Below are positions 6,970 to 12,058 of a stretch of 12,058 nt of DNA, piece by piece (within the stretch, counting starts at the first letter, position 1; the number at the start of each line of letters is the position of its first letter). The DNA is taken from positions 1 through 12,058 of the forward strand of contig OMQS01000052.1 of NCBI GenBank assembly GCA_900313295.1. The letters are read 5' to 3'. Made by a program: the position numbers and the translations under genes. Origin of the DNA: an uncultured Eubacteriales bacterium. Lineage in GTDB: Bacteria > Bacillota > Clostridia > Oscillospirales > Oscillospiraceae. A model generated the notes under the pieces. That model did not search any database, was not told where the DNA came from, and worked only from the letters and a program-made list of their open reading frames with translations.

Positions 6970-7398
6970 ATGGAGTTGGCGGTTGGGAACATCGTCACCG
7001 GCAAGGTGACCACCATCACAAAGTTCGGCGCATTCGTGGCTCTGCCGGAGGGAAAGTCCGGCTTGGTGCACATTTCGGAGGTGGCGCCCACCTTCGTAAA
7101 CGACGTGCACGACTTCCTGTCGGAGGGGCAGGAGGTGTCCGTGAAAGTTCTGGGCATCACGCCGGAGGGGAAAATCAACCTCTCCGTGAAGCAGGCGCTG
7201 CCGAGGCCGGAGCGGCCGCAGCGACGGGAGCAGACGTACCGCCGTCCGGCAGCGCAGCCCGCCCCCGCACCTGCCGAACCGGTGGAGCAGAGCTTCGAGG
7301 ATAAGCTCAAGCAGTTCATGTCCGTGTCGGATAGCAAGCAGTCCGAGCTTAACCGCTATATAGCCGGCAAACGGGGCGGAAGCCGCCGCCGGAAATGA
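6970..7398 (+). CDS. S1 RNA-binding domain protein, YabR-like
   Basis: The 142-residue protein has one S1 domain at about 4-74 (VGNIVTGKVTTITKFGAFVALPEGKSGLVHISE...EGKINLSVKQAL). A Pro/Arg/Ala-rich linker (75-105) follows, then a conserved-looking C-terminal piece (SFEDKLKQFM...LNRYIAGKRGGSRRRK), very basic at the end. YabR-type proteins (general stress protein 13 relatives) bind RNA or ribosomes; the exact job is not settled. The ribosome site AAAGGAG (6949-6955) is 14 bases from ATG 6970, longer than usual, but no nearer in-frame start exists and the S1 domain begins at once. It is the last gene of the block. Confidence 0.9.
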   Translation: MELAVGNIVTGKVTTITKFGAFVALPEGKSGLVHISEVAPTFVNDVHDFLSEGQEVSVKVLGITPEGKINLSVKQALPRPERPQRREQTYRRPAAQPAPAPAEPVEQSFEDKLKQFMSVSDSKQSELNRYIAGKRGGSRRRK

Positions 7399-7407
7399 TT
7401 TTTCAAA

Positions 7408-7450
7408 AAAAACAGGAGCCTGACGCACAGCGCGTCAGGCTCTTTGTTTT
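7408..7450. terminator. Bidirectional intrinsic terminator
   Basis: GAGCCTGACGC (7416-7426) and GCGTCAGGCTC (7432-7442) form an 11-bp perfect stem with a 5-base loop. On the plus strand TTTGTTTTTG follows; on the minus strand the A-run at 7405-7412 reads as a U-run. It therefore ends both the S1 gene (+) and the Cys-rich protein gene (-), which converge here. Confidence 0.93.
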
Positions 7451-7457
7451 TGTTATA

Positions 7458-8555
7458 TCACCGCATTTTCTCCGAGGCGTCTTCATTCAGATGAATGGCG
7501 CCGTAGAGATTCTTGGCGCTGCAGCCGGCACGGCCGCCGCCGGCGCAGGCACAGGCGCAGGCACAGGCGCAGCTGCTGGCGCAGGCGCAATGGCTGCCGC
7601 CGCCAAAGCCGCCGCCGCCGAAACCACCGCCGCGGCTGCCGCCGCCGAAGCCGCCCCGATGGCTGTCGTTGCGGGGGGGCCGGGGACGGGTCTTCGTGCC
7701 CACGCTGCCGGGACGGGGCTTGCCGCCGGGGCCGCGGGGATACCACAGGCCGTTGACGAACACATACTGGGTGCCGAAGCCGCCCCGGTAGCGGGAAGCG
7801 CCGGAGATCACGCTGACAATGACGAACAGCACGATGAGCATGATGACGATGCCGATGATGGAAGAAATAAAGTCGCCGGTGGAATCGTCATAATGATGAT
7901 CGGGATAATTGTCCATAGGCAGGCTGTCGGCGCTGCCGTCGTCGGAGAGCTGGGTGGGCCAGTTGCTGTAGGTGACGGCCAGGGAGAGCTTGTCGCCGTA
8001 GTCCATGTTGCTGGCGGTGAGGACATGGGCGCCGTTCTGGGTGGTGCCATCGGAGGCCTCGCCGGTGACGCCCGCCGGATCGTGCCAAGTGAGAGTCATT
8101 TCATCCACCAGGATGCCGTCGAACCAGCCGGGGGTATAGTCGTAGACCACGGCGCCGCCGTTCAGCCGGTACATGTACTCCTGCACCCAACTGAAGGAGA
8201 AGGTGAACTCCTCTCCGGCGTCGTAGCCGTGGACGAAGTCCACGTATGCGTAGCTGTTGTCATTTTCAAGGTTGGCGATGTTGTCGGTGAGAGCGGTCAG
8301 CTCCCGAATGGAGCCGTTGGGAATGCCGATCTTCACGCCGCCCTGTTGGCTGTTGGCGGCGGGCAGATCCTCCAGCGCCTTCCAGCGGAAGATGAGTCGG
8401 ATGGCAAGACTGCCGTCGTTCACGCTGGGGGTCACATCCACCTGATAGGAGAGGATGCGGTCATAGTCCTGGGCAAAAGCGGTCTGAACCGTCGCGGGCA
8501 GCAGCGCCGCCAGAAGCAGGACGCTCACGAGAAGGGAAAGCAGCTTCTTTTTCAT
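7458..8555 (-). CDS. Membrane-anchored protein with Gly-rich and Cys-Ala repeat cytosolic tail
   Basis: No recognised family. The 365-residue protein has a signal peptide (1-28, cut probably after AFA), an extracellular region (29-228) with alternating aromatic and polar residues suggesting beta-sandwich folds (loosely like the N-terminal part of DUF2207 proteins, uncertain), and one helix at 230-251. A basic segment (RYRGG) then places the rest in the cytosol. The tail has a VFVNGLWYPR box (265-274), Pro/Arg-rich linker, Gly/Phe-rich repeat (301-320) and eight Cys at 323, 325, 329, 331, 333, 335, 337 and 345, seven of them in CA dipeptides. A 20-residue non-Cys end follows. ATG 8555 has AGGAGG 8 bases upstream and overlaps the radical SAM stop (ATGA). 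Co-translation and the many Cys make it the probable substrate of that enzyme. Alternatives are a metal-binding or thiol-redox tail. Confidence 0.85.
   Translation of the reverse strand: MKKKLLSLLVSVLLLAALLPATVQTAFAQDYDRILSYQVDVTPSVNDGSLAIRLIFRWKALEDLPAANSQQGGVKIGIPNGSIRELTALTDNIANLENDNSYAYVDFVHGYDAGEEFTFSFSWVQEYMYRLNGGAVVYDYTPGWFDGILVDEMTLTWHDPAGVTGEASDGTTQNGAHVLTASNMDYGDKLSLAVTYSNWPTQLSDDGSADSLPMDNYPDHHYDDSTGDFISSIIGIVIMLIVLFVIVSVISGASRYRGGFGTQYVFVNGLWYPRGPGGKPRPGSVGTKTRPRPPRNDSHRGGFGGGSRGGGFGGGGFGGGSHCACASSCACACACACAGGGRAGCSAKNLYGAIHLNEDASEKMR
7542..7589 (-). repeat. Cys-Ala coding tandem repeat
   Basis: On the minus strand, residues 329-338 are coded by TGCGCC and TGTGCC in strict alternation, a 12-bp unit present 2.5 times. 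Two further TGCGCC units encode residues 323-326, separated by AGCAGC. Such a repeat can expand or shrink by replication slippage without a frameshift. Confidence 0.9.
7596..7655 (-). repeat. Gly/Phe-rich low-complexity coding repeat
   Basis: Residues 301-320 of the minus-strand protein are GGF/GGGS/GGGF repeats, coded mostly by GGC. It forms a flexible linker just before the Cys cluster. The same DNA opens a spurious plus-strand frame. Confidence 0.85.
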
Positions 8556-9943
8556 GCTTCCGCCTCCTTTCGGTTGCCGGTCTGGAGCTGGCAGATGTGC
8601 TCCATTTTGGCGCTTTCGGCGCGGATGGCCGCGCATTGGGGATCCGTCCAGATCTTCTCCCACGGGTCGGTGAGAATGTTGCCCAGAGTCACGCCGCCCA
8701 GCCAGCTCTGGCAGGGGACGACGGTGCCGTCGGGGGTGATGGCCATGTTGCTCAGGCACGCGCCGCAGGAGGGGATGAGCCGCAGACCGAGGCCGCGCAG
8801 CGTCTCCTCCGGCAGCCAGTCGGGGCTGGTGAAGTCCAGCTCCATGCCCAGACTCGCGGCGATCTCCATGGCGTCGCGGAGAACGTCCTCCAGCTCGGCG
8901 GCGGAAAGACGGGTGGCGACGCTGCCCTCGGTGGTGGCGCTGCCGGAGGGGATAAGGCCGGAGCAGGTGGCATAGCGCACGCCCAGCGAGGCGGCGAAGC
9001 GAAGCGTGTCGGCATAGTCGCGGTTCACGCTGCAAAGGGGCGTGTTGACGGACACGATAAGCCCCGCAGCCACGGCATTTTTGATGCCGGCCACGGTGTC
9101 GCCGAAGCCGTCCACCCCCACGAGGGCGTTGTGTACGGCGGCCTTGTCGCTGTAAAGCGTCACCTGCACGCTGTCGAGGCTGGCTTCATACAGCGCCTTG
9201 CACAGCTCCGGCGTCAGACGGCGGCCGTTGGTGTTCAGCCGCGTGACGAACCACTGGGCGGCGTCCACCAGCTCCACCAGATCGCCCCGCAGAGTCGGCT
9301 CGCCGCCGGTGAAGGTGACTTGGGGGATGTTGGCCGCCTGCAGGCGCTTCAGAACTTCCTTCCACTGAGCGGCATCCAGCTCCTTTACTTCGCCCATAGG
9401 CTGGCCGGCGGCGTAGCAGTGCAGGCATTTCTGGTTGCAGTGCCACAGGCCGTCGCGGGTCATGGCGCTGACCATGAGATCCATGCGGTGGGGGGCGGAC
9501 ATCTTGTCGGCGTACTCGCCCAGAGACAGGGGGGCTACCTCCACCTCCGGTTCCTCGCCTCGGGCGATGGCCACCAGAGAGCGCAGCAGAATGCCCATGT
9601 CCTCCCGCAGCACCTCGGCCTTTACAAAGGGATAGACCTTTTTCTTGGCGCCGCGGACGGCCTGCTCCAGCATGGAGTCCCAGTCGTCGGCGCTGATCTC
9701 CAGCCCAGCGTAAGGCTCCATGCAGTACATGAACTCCGACAGCAGCACTGCCCAGGAGAAGTTCAGCGGCACCAGCTGCGCGCCGTTGAGCAGCAGCAAA
9801 AACGGGTCCTCCGGGGACTGGGAGTGGGGCGGGATCATATGGATGCGCACCACGCCGGGGCCCGTGGGATCCAGGGTAATATGACGCACGCAAGCTAAGT
9901 GCTTGCGGCGATAGTTGCTTTCCAAAAGGGATAAATGGCGCAT
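8552..9943 (-). CDS. Radical SAM protein with partial SPASM region, probable peptide maturase
   Basis: The 463-residue protein has an N-terminal region (1-150) of unknown type. Its middle (LLLLNGAQLVPLNFSWAVLL) loosely resembles a PqqD/RRE-like peptide-binding fold, but I cannot confirm this. The radical SAM core has Cys169, Cys173 and Cys176 in CNQKCLHCYA, FTGGEPTLRGD (211-221) and LNTNG (236-240). The C-terminus has CGAC (393-396) and PDGTVVPC (404-411, the GxxxxC of SPASM/twitch), GNILTDPWEKIW, then Cys437 and Cys451. The full SPASM run CxxCxxxxxCxxxC is absent, so probably one auxiliary cluster. Such enzymes modify peptides (thioethers, epimers, cross-links). ATG 9943 has GAGGAGG 7-8 bases upstream. 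It overlaps the Cys-rich gene, its likely substrate. Confidence 0.9.
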   Translation of the reverse strand: MRHLSLLESNYRRKHLACVRHITLDPTGPGVVRIHMIPPHSQSPEDPFLLLLNGAQLVPLNFSWAVLLSEFMYCMEPYAGLEISADDWDSMLEQAVRGAKKKVYPFVKAEVLREDMGILLRSLVAIARGEEPEVEVAPLSLGEYADKMSAPHRMDLMVSAMTRDGLWHCNQKCLHCYAAGQPMGEVKELDAAQWKEVLKRLQAANIPQVTFTGGEPTLRGDLVELVDAAQWFVTRLNTNGRRLTPELCKALYEASLDSVQVTLYSDKAAVHNALVGVDGFGDTVAGIKNAVAAGLIVSVNTPLCSVNRDYADTLRFAASLGVRYATCSGLIPSGSATTEGSVATRLSAAELEDVLRDAMEIAASLGMELDFTSPDWLPEETLRGLGLRLIPSCGACLSNMAITPDGTVVPCQSWLGGVTLGNILTDPWEKIWTDPQCAAIRAESAKMEHICQLQTGNRKEAEA

Positions 9944-9972
9944 AGGAAACCTCCTCTCTTATGCTTACCCAC

Positions 9973-10001
9973 AGTATAGCAACATGGCGGCAAAATGGCA
10001 A
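9973..10001 (-). promoter_or_regulatory. Sigma-A-like promoter of the radical SAM operon
   Basis: On the minus strand, TTGCCA (10001-9996) and TATACT (9978-9973) are separated by exactly 17 bp. The start would be near 9966, giving a leader of about 22 bases with a strong GAGGAGG. Match to consensus is 5/6 in each element. Confidence 0.75.
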
Positions 10002-10002
10002 G

Positions 10003-10037
10003 AAAAAAAGGAGCCGCCCCCTGTATAGGAGCGGCCC
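10003..10037 (-). terminator. Minus-strand intrinsic terminator upstream of the radical SAM promoter
   Basis: Read on the minus strand, GGGCCGCTCC (10037-10028) pairs with GGGGCGGCTC (10020-10011) with two G-U pairs, then C and seven U (10009-10003). On the plus strand those G-U pairs become A-C mismatches and no T-run follows, so the structure works only as minus-strand RNA. No minus-strand gene lies upstream. Confidence 0.7.
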
Positions 10038-10103
10038 AAGCGGGTGGGATATTGGAAAGCTTCCGTGTATTATAATAGTACGGGCGGGGGACTTTGTAAA
10101 TAG

Positions 10104-10138
10104 GAGGTTTTGCCGAAGACGGAGAGGTTTTGTCGAAG
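10104..10138 (+). promoter_or_regulatory. Tandem Spo0A-box-like repeats
   Basis: GAGGTTTTGCCGAAG (10104-10118) and GAGGTTTTGTCGAAG (10124-10138) are direct repeats differing at one base, with 20-bp period, about two helical turns. Each contains TGNCGAA (10111-10117 and 10131-10137), the core of the Spo0A box. They lie about 75 bp upstream of the hpf -10 and about 110 bp from the radical SAM -35. Confidence 0.6.
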
Positions 10139-10157
10139 CGGGGGAGAAGATTACAAA

Positions 10158-10176
10158 TTTGTGAACTTTTCACAAA
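10158..10176. promoter_or_regulatory. Palindromic operator candidate, Rex- or Crp-like
   Basis: TTTGTGAA (10158-10165) and TTCACAAA (10169-10176) are perfect inverted repeats with a 3-base spacer. The half-sites resemble Rex (TTGTGA...TCACAA) and Crp/Fnr (TGTGA...TCACA) sites, but the space between TGTGA and TCACA is 5 rather than 6. It ends 14 bases before the hpf -35, so it may bind a repressor or activator. Confidence 0.45.
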
Positions 10177-10190
10177 AACAAAGTTAAGGC

Positions 10191-10219
10191 TTTTCAAATT
10201 CATGGCAATGTGGTATAAT
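10191..10219 (+). promoter_or_regulatory. Promoter of hpf with extended -10
   Basis: TATAAT (10214-10219) is preceded by TGG, an extended -10 (TGnTATAAT). A weaker -35, TTTTCA (10191-10196), is 17 bp upstream. The start would be near 10226, leaving a 65-base leader. Confidence 0.8.
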
Positions 10220-10290
10220 GCCCACAAGGATGAAGGGAAACTCCTCCCCGACCCTTTTGGTACAGACACAAGCGAAAGGAGCCAACAACT

Positions 10291-10827
10291 ATGAAGTTCA
10301 CATTTACCTGCAAGAAAGTGCCCCTGAACGATTCCGTGAAAGACTACGCCGAGAAGAAGATCAGCAAGCTGGATCGGTACTTCCCGGAGGAAGCCGAGGC
10401 ATTTGTGACCTTCGCCGTGGAGAAGAAAAACCGCTGTGTGGTGGAGCTGACCATCCGCAGCCAGAACGGCACCCTGTTCCGCGCCCAGGAGGAAGATCGC
10501 GACGGCGATATGCGGGGCGCCATTGACGAGGCCGTGAGTTTTATCGACCGCCGCATCCGCAAGAACAAGACCCGTCTGGCAAAGAACCTGCGTGCAGAGG
10601 CGCTGGTGCCGGAGGTGCCGGCGGAGTTCGACGTGGCGGAGGAGCCGGCCTACGATCTGGTGCGCACCAAGCGCTTCACCGTGAAGCCCATGAGCACCGA
10701 GGAGGCGATTCTGCAGATGAACCTGCTGGATCACAGCTTCTATGTCTTCCGCAACGTGGAAACGGAGACGGTGAGCGTGGTCTATCGCCGCAACAACGGC
10801 GGCTACGGCCTCATCGAAACCGACTGA
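10291..10827 (+). CDS. hpf: Ribosome hibernation-promoting factor, long form
   Basis: The 178-residue protein has the N-terminal RaiA/YfiA fold (1-100: MKFTFTCKKVPLNDSVKDYAEKK start, beta-alpha-beta, basic helix IDRRIRKNKTRL at 85-96), an acidic linker, and the C-terminal long-HPF domain (124-178: VRTKRFTVKPMSTEEAILQMNLLDHSF...NNGGYGLIE). The long form dimerises 70S ribosomes into inactive 100S particles in stationary phase. Ribosome site AAAGGAG (10275-10281) is 9 bases before ATG. It is a single-gene unit with its own promoter and terminator; the Spo0A-box matches upstream suggest control by starvation or sporulation onset. Confidence 0.96.
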   Translation: MKFTFTCKKVPLNDSVKDYAEKKISKLDRYFPEEAEAFVTFAVEKKNRCVVELTIRSQNGTLFRAQEEDRDGDMRGAIDEAVSFIDRRIRKNKTRLAKNLRAEALVPEVPAEFDVAEEPAYDLVRTKRFTVKPMSTEEAILQMNLLDHSFYVFRNVETETVSVVYRRNNGGYGLIETD

Positions 10828-10843
10828 CAACATTATATAGTGC

Positions 10844-10873
10844 AAGGTCGGGGCATTTGCCCCGACCTTTTTT
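10844..10873 (+). terminator. Intrinsic terminator after hpf
   Basis: AAGGTCGGGGCA (10844-10855) and TGCCCCGACCTT (10858-10869) form a 12-bp perfect stem with a tiny loop, and the U-run continues to 10873. Confidence 0.94.
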
Positions 10874-10916
10874 GCGCGCTGCCGCCCGAAACGCACCGCT
10901 CCCTCCCTTGCTCTCC

Positions 10917-10945
10917 GTAGGAGCGGACGCCCCTGTCCGCCCCCG
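10917..10945. repeat. GTAGG...GCGGAC/GTCCGC intergenic repeat
   Basis: GCGGAC (10923-10928) and GTCCGC (10935-10940) are inverted around GCCCCT, preceded by GTAGG and followed by CCCCCG. The arrangement parallels the element at 21-52 and suggests the same type of short dispersed repeat. No gene overlaps it. Confidence 0.5.
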
Positions 10946-10982
10946 ACACGCCTCCAAACCCGAAACAGACCGCTTTTCCGCC

Positions 10983-11011
10983 TTGCATTATGCGCAAAAA
11001 AGCGGCATAAT
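10983..11011 (+). promoter_or_regulatory. Candidate promoter with overlapping palindrome before the alcohol dehydrogenase
   Basis: TTGCAT (10983-10988) and CATAAT (11006-11011) are spaced by 17 bp. ATTATGC (10987-10993) and GCATAAT (11005-11011) are inverted repeats covering the spacer and -10, so a dimeric regulator bound there would block or adjust the promoter. Start would be near 11018, leaving a leader of about 20 bases. Confidence 0.5.
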
Positions 11012-11036
11012 AGGGTTCAGAGAGGATGTGAAAGCC

Positions 11037-12058
11037 ATGCTGCTGAAAAAAATATATTGCCGGATCTTTCAGGCGGCATTTGCGCTGGGTGCGCGGGTGC
11101 TGCCGTGGCGGAAACCGAAGTGCTGCACGGGAGCAGGAAGCCTTGCGCGGCTGCCGGAGCTGCTGAAGGACGCCGGATGCAAAAAGCCCATGATCGTGGC
11201 CAGCCGCCGCCAGTGCGCCGCATCGGAATTCATCGCCATGACGGAAAAGCTGCCGGCATGGAGCGGGTTTCACGCGGTGACGGCCAACCCCAGGATCGAA
11301 ACCGTGGAGCAGATGGTGCGGCAGTTCCGCGCCGAAGGGTGCGACAGTCTGGTGGCCATCGGCGGCGGCTCGCCTATGGACGCCGCCAAGGCCGCAGCGG
11401 CGCGGCTGGCTCGCCCGAACCGCACCGTGGCGCAGATGAAGGGGCTTTTGCGGGTGCGAAAAAAAATCGTGCCCTTTGCGGCGGTGCCCACCACTGCCGG
11501 CACGGGGTCGGAAACCACCATTGCCGCCGTGGTGACGGACGAGGCGCACCACAAGTACGCCGTCAGCGACCTGTGCCTGATCCCCCGCTGGGCGATCCTG
11601 GATCCGGAGCTTACGGTGTCCCTGCCGGCCTCCGTCACGGCGGAAACGGGCATGGACGCCCTGACCCACGCCGTGGAGGCGTATACCAATATATTATATA
11701 ATACAAAGGAAACGCGGACGCTGGCGCGGCAGGCGGTGGCGGCCATTTTCGAGTTTTTGCCCAGAGCCTGCGCCGACGGAAACGACCTGCAGGCGCGGCA
11801 GGAGCTGCTCACGGCGTCCTATCGGGCGGGCTTTGCCTTCACCCGTGCCAGCGTTGGAAACGTCCACGCCATCGCCCACACGCTGGGGGGGCTTTACGAC
11901 GTGCCCCACGGGCGCGCCAACGCCGTGCTGCTGCCGGTGGTGCTGGAGGAGTACGGCGCTGCGGCGCACAAGCGGCTGGCAGAGCTGGCGGACGTGGTGG
12001 GTCTGTGCCCCGCGGGGAGCACGGCGGAGAAGGCGCGGGCGTTCATCGCCGCCATTTA
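11037..12058 (+). CDS. Iron-containing alcohol dehydrogenase (3' end beyond window)
   Basis: An open frame runs from ATG 11037 to the window edge without a stop, 340 codons of an expected 380-400. It is a group III (Fe-ADH) protein: an NAD(P)-binding domain with GGGSPMDAAK (109-118) and PTTAGTGSETT (151-161), and a helical metal domain with Asp207, His211 (MDALTHAVEAYT), His277 (NVHAIAHTLGG) and His291 (PHGRANAVLLP). The spacing is as in FucO, so iron binding looks intact. The N-terminus MLLKKIYCRIFQ...LPWRKP is typical of a clostridial subgroup. Likely an NAD(P)-linked alcohol or aldehyde reductase in fermentation; the substrate is unknown. The ribosome site is GAGAGGA (11020-11026), about 10 bases upstream. 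Confidence 0.93.
   Translation, partial: MLLKKIYCRIFQAAFALGARVLPWRKPKCCTGAGSLARLPELLKDAGCKKPMIVASRRQCAASEFIAMTEKLPAWSGFHAVTANPRIETVEQMVRQFRAEGCDSLVAIGGGSPMDAAKAAAARLARPNRTVAQMKGLLRVRKKIVPFAAVPTTAGTGSETTIAAVVTDEAHHKYAVSDLCLIPRWAILDPELTVSLPASVTAETGMDALTHAVEAYTNILYNTKETRTLARQAVAAIFEFLPRACADGNDLQARQELLTASYRAGFAFTRASVGNVHAIAHTLGGLYDVPHGRANAVLLPVVLEEYGAAAHKRLAELADVVGLCPAGSTAEKARAFIAAI

Larger units (their letters stand above)
9944..10290. other. Divergent regulatory region between radical SAM operon and hpf
   Basis: A 347-bp gene-free region, AT-richer than its flanks. From left to right it holds the radical SAM promoter, a minus-strand terminator, a TATAAT-like site readable on both strands (10069-10076, no good -35), two Spo0A-box matches, an 8+3+8 palindrome, the hpf promoter and a 65-base hpf leader. 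I see no small ORF with a ribosome site and no recognised riboswitch. Confidence 0.7.

Noticed and set aside
7542..7660. CRISPR array or microsatellite of non-coding origin
   Set aside because: The repeat units are codon-sized (multiples of 3), lie in frame at the end of a gene with signal peptide and membrane helix, and there are no spacers.
7395..8975. A 526-codon plus-strand frame, rich in Ala and Gly at its start
   Set aside because: It is the shadow of the Gly/Cys-repeat minus-strand gene and the end of the radical SAM gene, begins inside the bidirectional terminator region, and has no ribosome site or recognisable domain.
8556..9035. Upstream extension of the Cys-rich protein frame (up to 525 codons)
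   Set aside because: The extension overlaps the radical SAM gene in another frame and is Arg-rich nonsense. AGGAGG plus a clear signal peptide place the start at 8555.
8597..9898. A 433-codon plus-strand frame opposite the radical SAM gene
   Set aside because: Composition is His/Gly/Ala/Gln-rich without motifs; the minus strand has full radical SAM motifs, ribosome site and promoter.
10220..10290. Riboswitch or attenuator in the hpf leader
   Set aside because: Only short weak stems (4 bp) can be drawn and no known conserved core is visible.
11057..11701. A 214-codon plus-strand frame after hpf
   Set aside because: It is out of frame with the iron-dependent alcohol dehydrogenase starting at 11037, which has complete NAD- and iron-binding motifs.

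Overview
The window reads as chromosome of a GC-rich, spore-forming member of the class Clostridia, most like the Oscillospiraceae gut lineages. The reasons are the Bacillota-type order of the spoVB-mazG-hup-rqcP-yabP-yabQ-divIC-S1 block, strong AGGAGG-type ribosome sites with frequent GTG and TTG starts, and sporulation genes. The exact genus is not resolved from sequence alone.

Layout. 1-152: intergenic, with two hairpin repeats. 153-2716 (+): dtd (D-aminoacyl-tRNA deacylase), a metallo-beta-lactamase-fold hydrolase and hemZ (radical SAM coproporphyrinogen oxidase-like), tightly packed. 2753-7398 (+): the conserved cell-envelope, RNA and sporulation block: SpoVB-like flippase, MazG, HU, RqcP, YabP, YabQ, DivIC/FtsB-like protein and a YabR-like S1 protein. 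It ends at a bidirectional terminator (7416-7450). 7458-9943 (-): a two-gene operon made of a radical SAM protein with a partial SPASM region, overlapping by ATGA a membrane-anchored protein. That second protein ends in a Gly-rich stretch and a Cys-Ala repeat. 9944-10290: a divergent regulatory region of 347 bp with several candidate sites. 10291-10827 (+): long-form hibernation factor HPF. 11037-end (+): an iron-dependent alcohol dehydrogenase cut by the window edge.

Two things stand out. First, the radical SAM plus poly-(Cys-Ala) pair looks like a small peptide-modification system whose substrate is the cytosolic tail of a membrane protein. I cannot place it in a named RiPP family. Second, the sporulation/division block appears to be divided by local signals. 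A terminator separates hup from rqcP. A near-consensus sigma-E promoter precedes yabP, and its -10 element forms one arm of a hairpin whose other arm is the yabP ribosome-binding site. A sigma-A-like promoter lies in the AT-rich end of yabQ, before divIC. This would let read-through transcripts carry yabP in a translationally closed form, while sporulation transcripts starting inside the hairpin would be open.

The divergent region before hpf carries two tandem Spo0A-box matches 20 bp apart, a TTTGTGAA/TTCACAAA palindrome, an extended -10 promoter for hpf, a 17-bp-spaced promoter for the radical SAM operon, and a minus-strand intrinsic terminator just upstream of that promoter.
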